Of a stretch of 20,380 nucleotides of DNA, positions 1 to 7,467 are shown in pieces. The DNA comes from Clostridia bacterium (GTDB lineage: Bacteria; Bacillota_A; Clostridia; Christensenellales; Borkfalkiaceae): positions 1 to 20,380 of the forward strand of contig JAFTQI010000012.1 in NCBI GenBank assembly GCA_017462825.1, given 5' to 3'. The notes under the pieces are model-generated. The model did no database searches. It worked only from the letters and a program-made list of their open reading frames with translations, and was not told the DNA's origin. Both the position numbers and the translations under genes were made by a program. Position 1 is the stretch's first letter; every line of letters starts with the position of its first letter.

Positions 1-2
1 CC

Positions 3-572
3 TCTTTAGTTGGCGTTTCCGCCTTGATTTTTATCGCAAAAGGCAACGTTATCGGGCAATTTCTAATCATTGCGTTTAGCATTTTGTACGGAATTATTTC
101 TTGGAATTTTCGCTACTTTGGAGAAATGATCACCTACGTCTTCATGTCCTTACCAAGCGCGGTCGTCGCCTGTATAAGTTGGCTTCGCCACCCCTCTAAA
201 GCAGGGAAGTCCGAAGTGGAAATTTCTCCGATGACCTCGAAAAAGTGGATTCTTCTTACCCTTGCCGCAACCGCAGTGACAACGGTTTTCTATTTCCTTT
301 TGAAGTATTTTAACACCGCAAACCTGCCTTTAAGCACCGTTTCCGTCACCACGAGCTTTTTTGCCGCAATGCTCTTGATTTTACGCAGCCCCTATTATGC
401 AATCGGCTACGCCTTGAACGACGTCGTGCTTATCGGGCTTTGGGTGCTCGCTTCCATCAAAAGCATTTCTTATTTGCCTATAGTCTTTTGCTTTTTGACC
501 TTTCTCGTCAACGATTCCTACGGCTTTATCAACTGGAAACGCATGCAAAAACGGCAACAAAATACCCATTAA
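3..572 (+). CDS. pnuC: PnuC-family nicotinamide riboside transporter (5' partial)
   Basis: Membrane protein expected to carry nicotinamide riboside or a related B3 vitamin across the cytoplasmic membrane for NAD salvage. The frame is open to the left window edge, so the N-terminus is missing; 189 residues are visible. Several hydrophobic segments are present. PnuC-like signatures seen are IAKGN near the start, YGIISW and FGEMITY in the first third, and NDVVLIGLW and NDSYGFINWKR towards the C-terminus. The TTG at 24 is an internal codon rather than a start, because the family sequence continues upstream of it. A strong terminator follows the stop. NAD synthetase lies about 4.4 kb downstream on the same strand but in a separate unit. 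The vitamin actually transported (riboside, riboflavin-like or thiamine-like in sister families) cannot be decided from sequence alone. Confidence 0.85.
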   Translation, partial: SLVGVSALIFIAKGNVIGQFLIIAFSILYGIISWNFRYFGEMITYVFMSLPSAVVACISWLRHPSKAGKSEVEISPMTSKKWILLTLAATAVTTVFYFLLKYFNTANLPLSTVSVTTSFFAAMLLILRSPYYAIGYALNDVVLIGLWVLASIKSISYLPIVFCFLTFLVNDSYGFINWKRMQKRQQNTH

Positions 573-612
573 ACTCGTACCTGCCCCACACAAACCACTA
601 AACACCAACTAT

Positions 613-654
613 TTTCGCCGTCCTTTCCAACCAAAAAAACGGCGAAATTTTTTT
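613..654 (+). terminator. Rho-independent terminator after pnuC
   Basis: A 9-bp perfect stem (613-621 with 639-647, TTTCGCCGT/ACGGCGAAA) is followed by seven T at 648-654. It ends the pnuC transcript 22 bases before the next promoter. Confidence 0.85.
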
Positions 655-675
655 ATCAAGAACACGAACAAATGT

Positions 676-704
676 TTGACATTCGTATGCACATGCGTTA
701 TAAT
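676..704 (+). promoter_or_regulatory. Consensus sigma-A promoter for the radical SAM gene
   Basis: TTGACA at 676-681 and TATAAT at 699-704 are separated by exactly 17 bases, so both boxes and the spacing match the housekeeping consensus perfectly. The expected transcription start is about 711, which is the A of the ATG chosen for the next gene. There is no Shine-Dalgarno sequence in between. Confidence 0.85.
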
Positions 705-710
705 AAGACT

Positions 711-1982
711 ATGATTTCCCAAGAAAAGCTGACAATTTTAACGGAGAGCGCGAAGTACGACGTGTCCTGTTCGTCCTCGGGAAGCGGGCGTAAAAACACG
801 GGCGGCATGGGCAACGGTTACGTTGCGGGGTGCTGCCATTCTTTCACGCCCGACGGAAGATGCGTGTCGCTTTTGAAAATTTTACTTAGCAACGATTGCA
901 TTTATAATTGCAAGTATTGCCCCAACCGTTTGGACGCGGACGTACCCCGCGCCACGGCGAGTCCCGAAGAAATTTGTGAGCTCACGATTGATTTTTACAA
1001 ACGTAACTATATCGAGGGTTTATTCCTTTCCTCCGCGGTCGTAAAAAATCCCGATTATACGATGGAAAGACTCCTTTCCGTTGTGAAAAAATTACGCACG
1101 GAGTACCGTTTCAACGGGTACATTCACTTAAAAGGTATTCCAAAAGCCGACCCCAAGCTTATGGAAGAAGCGGCGCTGTACGCCGATAGAATGAGCTATA
1201 ACGTTGAGCTTCCATCCGAAAACAGTCTAAAGCTCCTTGCTCCGCAAAAGAGCAAGGAAAGCTTGCTCACGCCTATGAAAACGCTTGCTTTACAAACGCA
1301 ACAGTACCGCGAAGACAAGAAAAAAGGGCTTTTTAAAGGACACTTTTTACCTGCAGGGCAAACGACGCAAATGATTGTGGGCGCGTCGCCCGAATCGGAC
1401 GGACAAATCCTACGCCTCACCCAAGCGCTCTATCGCAAAAATGATTTACGGCGGGTCTATTATTCTTCTTACGTACCCGTCGTGCGAGATAGTTTACTTC
1501 CCGAAGTGGGCGCAGGTCAACTGCGCGAGCACCGTTTATATCAAGCAGATTGGCTGCTCCGATTTTACGGTTTTTCAGTGGAAGAAATCGTGGAAGAGGG
1601 AGAAAATCTCTCGATGGAGTTTGACCCGAAATGCGCGTGGGCGCTTCGGAATATGCACCTTTTTCCCGTGGAAATCAACCGCGCGCCGCTTGAAATGCTT
1701 TTGCGCGTACCTGGAATCGGCGCGAAAAACGCACATAAGATTTTGCAAGCGCGGAAATATACCAAACTTACCTTTGAAGACCTACTGAAAATGCGCATTG
1801 CGCTCAAACGGGCAAAACATTTCATTACTTGCGGCGGCAAATATCTCGGCGCGGCGCACGAAACCCAAGTACGCGGACTTTTGACGGCGATAGAAACGCA
1901 AGAAAGCGCGGAACAGCTCGACATTTTCAGTATGCTTTCCACTCCGCAAAACGCCTTGACCGCCCTCCACGGACAGCTATAA
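711..1982 (+). CDS. Putative DNA modification/repair radical SAM protein (TIGR03916-like)
   Basis: Cytosolic radical SAM enzyme of unknown reaction, 423 residues. The cluster motif CxxxCxxC is at C63, C67 and C70 (CIYNCKYC). Extra cysteines C20, C41, C42 and C51 lie N-terminal to it. A helix-hairpin-helix with VPGIGAKNAHKI at about residues 327-350 suggests DNA binding. ATG 711 was chosen rather than ATG 672 because the family begins with a sequence like EKL..LxxxAKYDVSC, and because 672 lies upstream of and inside the promoter. The gene pairs with the DUF4130/TIGR03915 gene 39 bases downstream, as is usual for this family, which suggests a joint role in DNA metabolism. Family assignment is strong; biochemical function is unknown. 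Confidence 0.85.
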   Translation: MISQEKLTILTESAKYDVSCSSSGSGRKNTGGMGNGYVAGCCHSFTPDGRCVSLLKILLSNDCIYNCKYCPNRLDADVPRATASPEEICELTIDFYKRNYIEGLFLSSAVVKNPDYTMERLLSVVKKLRTEYRFNGYIHLKGIPKADPKLMEEAALYADRMSYNVELPSENSLKLLAPQKSKESLLTPMKTLALQTQQYREDKKKGLFKGHFLPAGQTTQMIVGASPESDGQILRLTQALYRKNDLRRVYYSSYVPVVRDSLLPEVGAGQLREHRLYQADWLLRFYGFSVEEIVEEGENLSMEFDPKCAWALRNMHLFPVEINRAPLEMLLRVPGIGAKNAHKILQARKYTKLTFEDLLKMRIALKRAKHFITCGGKYLGAAHETQVRGLLTAIETQESAEQLDIFSMLSTPQNALTALHGQL

Positions 1983-2021
1983 TTTTTCTTAAAACTCACT
2001 ACCATGTATTAGGTGAAAGTT

Positions 2022-2765
2022 ATGATTTACGTATACGACGGCACGAAAAAGGGATTTTTGAGCGCGTTTTTGCAAGCGTTCAAAGACCCACGCGCCCTAG
2101 TCACGTCCAAGCAAATGCAGCTACGTTTAGACGAACAGCTAATCCAAGTGCAAACGGATAACCAAAAGGCGGAAAAAGCGGAAAACCGCTTACTTTCTTT
2201 CGATAGGGACTGTATGCGCGATTTAGACCGACTGCTGCGCTCAGGGGAAGAAGATAACGAGCAAGTTGCCTTTGAATACCTGCGCTTTTTAGCGCAAATG
2301 AAATCCCCTGTCGGTAGACGGCTTACCGAGCCATGTGTTTTCAAAGCGGTCGCATACATAAAAAAAGTCGGGCTTGAAATCCACCGTTTCCACGGTTTTA
2401 TTCGGTTTATGGAAACGGCGAGTGGCGCGCTGTATGCCCCCTTTTCTCCCGATAACGATATTTGCGATTTGCTTGCGCCGCATTTTAGAAAACGTTTGCC
2501 CGAATTTCCTTTCGTTTTACACGACGTTAAGCGAAAAAAAGCGACCGTATACGACGGAAAAAACACTTTCAATGCGTACCTGCCCCATGCAAACGTACTC
2601 ATTTCCGCTGACGAAACGGAATGGCAAAGTCTTTGGAAAGATTATTATCAAGCGGTGAATATTCCGTGCAGAGAACGGCTCAAACAAATGAAAGGATATC
2701 TGCCCGTCCGCTATTGGAATTTTATGCCCGAGCGGCAGGAAACGCCGAAAGGCTTTGAGGAATAA
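2022..2765 (+). CDS. DUF4130 / TIGR03915-family putative DNA metabolism protein
   Basis: Soluble protein of 247 residues, of the family named as the partner of the TIGR03916 radical SAM protein. The N-terminus MIYVYDGTKKGFL is typical. The core, about residues 121-170, shows HRFHGFIRFME, a YAPFSPDNDI stretch, LLAPHF and VHDVKRKKA-like conserved positions. ATG 2022 is preferred to GTG 2013 because AGGTGA at 2011-2016 sits 5 bases before it and the family starts with MIY. In many bacteria this domain is fused to a UdgX uracil-DNA-binding domain; here it stands alone. It probably shares the mRNA of the radical SAM gene. No terminator is seen between its stop and the glnN promoter. Function unknown. 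Confidence 0.85.
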   Translation: MIYVYDGTKKGFLSAFLQAFKDPRALVTSKQMQLRLDEQLIQVQTDNQKAEKAENRLLSFDRDCMRDLDRLLRSGEEDNEQVAFEYLRFLAQMKSPVGRRLTEPCVFKAVAYIKKVGLEIHRFHGFIRFMETASGALYAPFSPDNDICDLLAPHFRKRLPEFPFVLHDVKRKKATVYDGKNTFNAYLPHANVLISADETEWQSLWKDYYQAVNIPCRERLKQMKGYLPVRYWNFMPERQETPKGFEE

Positions 2766-2812
2766 TCTAAAAATATTGTTTGTGCGTTTCTTAAAAAACT
2801 CCTTTCAAAACG

Positions 2813-2842
2813 TTGACAAAAAGCGTATAAATAAGGTATAAT
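2813..2842 (+). promoter_or_regulatory. Sigma-A promoter for glnN
   Basis: TTGACA at 2813-2818 and TATAAT at 2837-2842 match the consensus exactly with an 18-base spacer. Predicted start is about 2849, three bases before the hairpin at 2852. Confidence 0.75.
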
Positions 2843-2851
2843 ATCCACAAC

Positions 2852-2897
2852 GGCAAAGGCGCCATAGAGTTTGCCTTTGCCTTTTTTCGTTTTTTTT
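2852..2897 (+). terminator. Terminator-shaped hairpin in the glnN leader (possible attenuator)
   Basis: A perfect 9-bp stem GGCAAAGGC/GCCTTTGCC (2852-2860 with 2873-2881) has a 12-base loop and is followed by TTTTTT, CG and eight T. It lies between the glnN promoter and the glnN ribosome binding site (AAGGAG at 2900-2905). It could stop readthrough from the upstream operon, attenuate glnN, or both. No competing antiterminator fold is obvious. Confidence 0.7.
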
Positions 2898-2914
2898 ACA
2901 AGGAGTTAAGACAG

Positions 2915-5008
2915 ATGAAACTCGTTTCCGATTATTTCGGCTCGATGGTTTTCGATGATAAGATCATGAAATCCATGCTCTCCGAAGAAGATTACAACAC
3001 TTTAAAACGTACGGTAAAAGACGGCAGAAGCTTGAATTTATCCGTCGCAAACGCGGTTGCTTTAGCTATGAAAGACTGGGCAATCTCTCTCGGCGCGACC
3101 CATTTTACACATTGGTTTCAACCGATGACGGGGATTACCGCTGAAAAACACGACAGTTTCATCTCCCCCGATAAAGACGGTAGAGCAATTATGGAGTTTT
3201 CGGGCAAGGAGCTTATCAAGGGCGAAACGGACGCTTCTTCGTTCCCTTCGGGCGGCTTGCGCGCGACGTTCGAAGCGCGCGGCTATACGGCTTGGGACGC
3301 GACTTCCTATGCCTTTATCAAGGACGGCGTTTTGTGTATTCCCACCGCTTTTTGCTCATACAGCGGGGACGCGCTCGACCAAAAGACCCCCCTACTTCGC
3401 TCCATGGAAGCCATCAACCGTCAGGCATTGCGAATTTTAAAACTTTTTGGTAACGAGGACGTGACTTCGGTTAAAACGACGGTCGGTCCCGAACAGGAAT
3501 ATTTCTTGGTAGATAAAGAAATTTTCAAACGCCGCAAGGATCTTGTTTATACGGGTCGCACCCTTTTCGGCGCGGAAGCGCCCAAAGGACAAGAGCTCGA
3601 AGGGCATTATTACGGGGTTATCAAACCGCGCGTACAGGCGTATATGAACGACTTGAACGAGGAGCTTTGGAAGCTCGGCGTTTTCGCAAAGACCGAGCAT
3701 AATGAAGCCGCACCCTCGCAGCACGAGCTCGCGCCCATTTTCACCACGGCAAATATTGCCGCCGACCACAACCAGCTCACGATGGAAATCATGCAAAAGG
3801 TTGCCAAAAAACACGGTTTGGTATGTATTTTACACGAAAAACCTTTCAAGGGCGTAAGCGGTAGCGGGAAACATAACAACTGGTCAATTTCGACGAACAC
3901 GGGCATAAACTTGCTTGAACCGGGCGACACACCGGGGGAAAACGCGCAGTTCTTGCTTTTCCTTTGCGCGGTACTCAAAGCAGTAGACGAACATCAGGAC
4001 CTTTTGCGTATCTCGGTCGCTTCGGCGGGCAACGATCACCGCTTGGGCGCGACCGAAGCCCCTCCCGCCGTTGTTTCGGTGTTCCTTGGCGACGAGTTGA
4101 CGGAGATTTTGGAAAGCATTGAAAAGGATCAGCCCCATCACGCAGCGAAAGAAAAGGAGCTTTTGCGTGTCGGCGTACATACGCTGCCCAAATTCCCCAA
4201 GGATACCACGGACAGAAACCGTACTTCCCCCTTTGCTTTCACGGGCAATAAATTCGAATTTCGTATGCTCGGTGCAAGCGCGTCCGTTTCAGGCGCGAAC
4301 ACCGCGCTTAACACCGCTGTTGCGGATAGTTTAAAACAGTTTGCCGACGAGCTTGAAATCGCGGAAAATTTTGAAACCGCGTTGCATGATTTGATCAAGC
4401 GCGCAATCGCGACCCATAAACGCATTATATTCAACGGCAATGGCTACGACGACAAATGGATTTTGGAAGCGGAAGCACGCGGTTTGTCCCATTATAGAAC
4501 GACCCCCGACGCGCTCCCCCATTTCACGGACAAAAAGAACGTCGCGCTCTTTACGGCGCATAAGGTCTACACCGAGCGGGAAATGCATTCCCGACTGGAA
4601 ATTCAACTCAACAACTACTGCAATCTTGTCAATATCGAAGCGAAAACGATGGTGGACATGGCAAAGAAAGAAATTTTGCCTGCGGTGAGTGAGTATAGCC
4701 AAGTCCTTTCGGATACGGTTTTATCCAAAAAAGCGGTCAGCGAAAAACTCGATTGCTCCTACGAAACGGAAATTTTGACGGAAATTTCCAGTTTGACGGC
4801 AAGCGCGTATCAAAAGCTGAAAGATTTGGAAAAATCTATTTGTAGTGCGGATAAAAAGCAGGGCGCGGAAAAGCGCTCCGTTGCGTACAAACAGCAGGTA
4901 CTCCCTGCCATGACCCTGCTCCGCAGGGATGTGGACGCGCTCGAAAATCTCGTTTCCGCCGATTATTGGCCTATCCCGACCTACGGCGATTTGCTGTTTG
5001 AGGTATAA
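2915..5008 (+). CDS. glnN: Glutamine synthetase type III
   Basis: Makes L-glutamine from glutamate, ammonia and ATP in the cytosol, the entry step of nitrogen assimilation. At 697 residues it has the usual length of the large GSIII class, well above the ~450 of GSI. The N-terminal FGSMVF and HFTHWFQPMTGITAEKHDSF stretch is typical of GSIII. The metal-site motif GPEQEY is at residues 191-196, and the ATP-site signature KPFKG followed by GSGKHNNWS is at about 309-323. AAGGAG at 2900-2905 is 9 bases before the ATG. nadE follows 3 bases after the stop, so the two are probably cotranscribed. The terminator-like hairpin in the leader suggests expression is controlled by termination and antitermination. 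Confidence 0.95.
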   Translation: MKLVSDYFGSMVFDDKIMKSMLSEEDYNTLKRTVKDGRSLNLSVANAVALAMKDWAISLGATHFTHWFQPMTGITAEKHDSFISPDKDGRAIMEFSGKELIKGETDASSFPSGGLRATFEARGYTAWDATSYAFIKDGVLCIPTAFCSYSGDALDQKTPLLRSMEAINRQALRILKLFGNEDVTSVKTTVGPEQEYFLVDKEIFKRRKDLVYTGRTLFGAEAPKGQELEGHYYGVIKPRVQAYMNDLNEELWKLGVFAKTEHNEAAPSQHELAPIFTTANIAADHNQLTMEIMQKVAKKHGLVCILHEKPFKGVSGSGKHNNWSISTNTGINLLEPGDTPGENAQFLLFLCAVLKAVDEHQDLLRISVASAGNDHRLGATEAPPAVVSVFLGDELTEILESIEKDQPHHAAKEKELLRVGVHTLPKFPKDTTDRNRTSPFAFTGNKFEFRMLGASASVSGANTALNTAVADSLKQFADELEIAENFETALHDLIKRAIATHKRIIFNGNGYDDKWILEAEARGLSHYRTTPDALPHFTDKKNVALFTAHKVYTEREMHSRLEIQLNNYCNLVNIEAKTMVDMAKKEILPAVSEYSQVLSDTVLSKKAVSEKLDCSYETEILTEISSLTASAYQKLKDLEKSICSADKKQGAEKRSVAYKQQVLPAMTLLRRDVDALENLVSADYWPIPTYGDLLFEV

Positions 5009-5011
5009 AAC

Positions 5012-5749
5012 ATGTTTAACGTAGAAAAAACAACGCAAGAAGCCATTCAATGGATTCAAGATTGGTTTGAAAAAAACGGAAAAGGCTGCAACGCCGTTAT
5101 CGGTATTTCAGGCGGTAAGGACTCGTCCATCGTCGCGGCGCTTTGCGTAAAAGCGCTTGGAAAAGAACGGGTAATCGGCGTGCTCATGCCCAACGGCGAA
5201 CAAGCAGACATTGACTGCTCGAAACAACTCGTCGCGCACCTGGGTATCCCCTATTACGTTTGCAATATCAAAAAAGCGGTGGACGGCGTACTCGAATCGT
5301 TGAACGCGGCGGGCTTGGAAATCAGCCGACAAACGGTTGTCAATCTTCCCCCGCGAATTCGCATGTCTACCCTTTACGCGCTTTCGCAATCAATGAACGG
5401 ACGGGTAGCGAACACCTGCAATCTTTCGGAAGATTGGGTGGGTTATTCCACCCGCTACGGCGACGCAGCAGGCGATTTTTCACCGCTCGGGAAACTTACG
5501 GTGCAAGAAGTCAAGGCCATCGGAAAATACTTAAAGCTTCCTGAAAATCTCGTAGATAAAGTACCTTCGGACGGGCTTACCGACCGCACGGATGAGGACA
5601 ATCTCGGTTTCACCTACGCAATGCTGGATAAGTATATCCGCACGGGCGTATGTGACGACGTAGAAAAGAAAGCAAAAATCGACCGATTGCACGTGATGAA
5701 CGAATTTAAACTCAAACCCATTCCTTGCTACGAATACAATCCCGAATAA
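5012..5749 (+). CDS. nadE: NAD+ synthetase, ammonia-dependent
   Basis: Final step of NAD synthesis: amidation of deamido-NAD with ATP in the cytosol. The 245-residue length equals the synthetase domain alone, so there is no N-terminal glutaminase domain and free ammonia is the expected nitrogen donor. The N-type ATP pyrophosphatase loop SGGKDSS is at residues 33-39. The NLSEDWVGYSTRYGD and PSDGLTDRTDEDNLGF segments are typical of the substrate-binding half. The Shine-Dalgarno GAGGT lies inside the last codons of glnN, so translation is probably coupled. A strong terminator follows directly. Confidence 0.93.
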   Translation: MFNVEKTTQEAIQWIQDWFEKNGKGCNAVIGISGGKDSSIVAALCVKALGKERVIGVLMPNGEQADIDCSKQLVAHLGIPYYVCNIKKAVDGVLESLNAAGLEISRQTVVNLPPRIRMSTLYALSQSMNGRVANTCNLSEDWVGYSTRYGDAAGDFSPLGKLTVQEVKAIGKYLKLPENLVDKVPSDGLTDRTDEDNLGFTYAMLDKYIRTGVCDDVEKKAKIDRLHVMNEFKLKPIPCYEYNPE

Positions 5750-5754
5750 ACATT

Positions 5755-5787
5755 CACCCGCATATCATATGCGGGTGTTTTTCTTTT
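5755..5787 (+). terminator. Rho-independent terminator of the glnN-nadE unit
   Basis: An 11-bp perfect inverted repeat (5755-5765 with 5767-5777, CACCCGCATAT/ATATGCGGGTG; in practice a 3-5 base loop) is followed by a T-rich tract to 5787. Confidence 0.85.
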
Positions 5788-5791
5788 TATC

Positions 5792-5826
5792 AAAAAAAAT
5801 TCGCGGACGAATTTTTCGTCCGCGAA
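5792..5826 (-). terminator. Rho-independent terminator of the uxa operon
   Basis: A 12-bp perfect stem (5800-5811 with 5815-5826, TTCGCGGACGAA/TTCGTCCGCGAA) with a 3-base loop. Eight A at 5792-5799 become the U-tract on the minus strand. It starts 20 bases past the kdgK stop and faces the nadE terminator. Confidence 0.88.
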
Positions 5827-5846
5827 TAATCTTTCTTGCATAAAGT

Positions 5847-6869
5847 TTATCTTTGTACTCTACCGCTTGCGTCGCCGCCTGCCAAGTTTTGCACTTCCGC
5901 AACGGAAACCATATTGTAGTCCCCTTCAATCGAATGTTTCAAGCAGCTCGCCGCCACCGCAAACTCAATCGCACCCTGTGCGCTGTAACCGTTCAAAAGG
6001 GAATAAATCAAGCCGCCGCCAAAGGAGTCGCCGCCGCCAACGCGATCTACAATATGCATAGAATATTTTTTCGAGAAATGCGCTTCGCCGTTCGTATAGA
6101 GCATGCCCGACCAATCGTTATCGTTTGCGCTCTTGCTTTCACGGAGCGTGATTGCCACGCCTTTAAAGCCGAATCTATCCGTCAATTTCTTCGCTACGGA
6201 AATATACCCTTCTCTATCCAGCTTCCCGCCGTAGATGTCCGTGTTGTCCGCTTCGATACCGAATACGTCCTTCGCGTCTTCTTCGTTTGCGATACAGTAA
6301 TCGATGTACTTGCAAAGCTCGCCCATGACCTGGCCTGCCTTTTCTTTCGACCAAAGCTTTTTACGGAAATTGAGGTCGCAGGAAACGGTAATACCGCGCT
6401 TTTTCGCTTCTTTTAACGCTTCTACGCAAATTTCTGCAACGTTGTCGCCCAAGGCGGGAGTAATGCCCGTGAAATGGAACCATTCCACACCCTCTAAAAT
6501 ACTCGACCAATCAAAGTCTTCCTTTTTTGCCATGGCAATCGAGCTATACGCGCGATCGTAAATGACCTTGCTGGGACGTTGGCTCGCACCCTTTTCGCAA
6601 TAGTAAATACCCACTCTTTCGCCACCGCGAACGATTTTCGACGTATCCACGCCGAATTTTCTCAAAGAGTTGACTGCCGATTGACCGATTTCATGCGTAG
6701 GAAGCTTGGACACAAACGCCGCGTCCACGCCATAGTTTGCAAGCGACACCGCTACGTTCGCTTCCGCGCCGCCAAACGTCGCTAAATATTTTTCGCTCTG
6801 CACGAAACGCAAATACCCTTCGGGGGCAAGTCTCAACATCAATTCGCCAAACGTTACTACCTTTTTCAT
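5847..6869 (-). CDS. kdgK: 2-dehydro-3-deoxygluconokinase (KDG kinase)
   Basis: PfkB-type sugar kinase, 340 residues, that phosphorylates 2-keto-3-deoxygluconate to KDPG with ATP. The N-terminus GELMLRLAPEG and the FGGAEANVA substrate loop fit KDG kinases. The PfkB signature DRVGGGDSF carries the catalytic base at D281. It is the last gene of the uronate operon. Its start overlaps the eda stop by 4 bp (ATGA), with AAGGAG at 6886-6881. The neighbouring aldolase consumes its product, which supports KDG over ribose or fructose as substrate. Confidence 0.93.
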   Translation of the reverse strand: MKKVVTFGELMLRLAPEGYLRFVQSEKYLATFGGAEANVAVSLANYGVDAAFVSKLPTHEIGQSAVNSLRKFGVDTSKIVRGGERVGIYYCEKGASQRPSKVIYDRAYSSIAMAKKEDFDWSSILEGVEWFHFTGITPALGDNVAEICVEALKEAKKRGITVSCDLNFRKKLWSKEKAGQVMGELCKYIDYCIANEEDAKDVFGIEADNTDIYGGKLDREGYISVAKKLTDRFGFKGVAITLRESKSANDNDWSGMLYTNGEAHFSKKYSMHIVDRVGGGDSFGGGLIYSLLNGYSAQGAIEFAVAASCLKHSIEGDYNMVSVAEVQNLAGGDASGRVQR

Positions 6870-7423
6870 TGTTTTTCAGTCTCCTTTTCTAATGCTTCTT
6901 TCACAAAGAACGAACCACCGATTGCAGCGATTTTATCCCATGCTAAAAATTCGTCGATATTGTTTCTGTCCACGCCGCCCGTTGGAATAAATTTCACTTG
7001 GGGGAACGGTGCGGAAAGCGCTTTCATCGCTTTCAAACCACCGTAAACGTTGGCGGGGAAGAACTTGACCGTCGTAATCCCAAGTTCCAAAGCCGCCATA
7101 ATCTCGGTAGGCGTTACGCAGCCGGGGTAGTAAGGCACGCCGCGCTCATTACAAATTTTCGCAACGGCTGCCGAAAGCCCGGGCGATACGATAAACTGCG
7201 CTCCCGCTTTAAGCGCCGCTTCGCATTGCTCGGCATTGATGACCGTGCCTGCGCCAACGTTCATGTCGGGATAGTTTTTACAAGCGTACTCGATGGCTTC
7301 CGCCGCGCAAGCGGTACGGAAAGTGATTTCCGCCGTATTGATTCCATTGTTCTTCAAAGCCGTCAAAATCTTGTCCGTTTCGGAAAGTTCTTTAATCACG
7401 ACTACGGGAATATATTTTTCCAT
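6866..7423 (-). CDS. eda: KDPG/KHG aldolase
   Basis: Cleaves 2-keto-3-deoxy-6-phosphogluconate to pyruvate and glyceraldehyde-3-phosphate. Class I aldolase features are the Schiff-base lysine K120 in VKFFPA, the proton-transfer glutamate E32 in AEITFRT, GAGT at 57-60, and the phosphate-binding GCVTPTE and TGGV loops. At 185 residues it lacks roughly 20 N-terminal residues relative to the common ~205-215 residue form. AAGGAG sits 8 bases before the ATG, so the short start looks genuine. It is separated from uxaC by 44 bp, the only real gap in the operon, and overlaps kdgK by ATGA. Confidence 0.93.
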   Translation of the reverse strand: MEKYIPVVVIKELSETDKILTALKNNGINTAEITFRTACAAEAIEYACKNYPDMNVGAGTVINAEQCEAALKAGAQFIVSPGLSAAVAKICNERGVPYYPGCVTPTEIMAALELGITTVKFFPANVYGGLKAMKALSAPFPQVKFIPTGGVDRNNIDEFLAWDKIAAIGGSFFVKEALEKETEKQ

Positions 7424-7467
7424 CTCTTTTTTCTCCTTTTTTATAATTCAGTTCGTACACGGTAGGC

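Noticed and set aside
672..710. ATG 672 as start of the radical SAM gene
   Set aside because: The added 13 codons overlay a perfect promoter and would be untranscribed from it; family homology begins at ATG 711.
2852..2897. Glutamine riboswitch in the glnN leader
   Set aside because: The leader between predicted start and ribosome binding site is only about 50 bases and holds a single hairpin; known glutamine aptamers need more structure.
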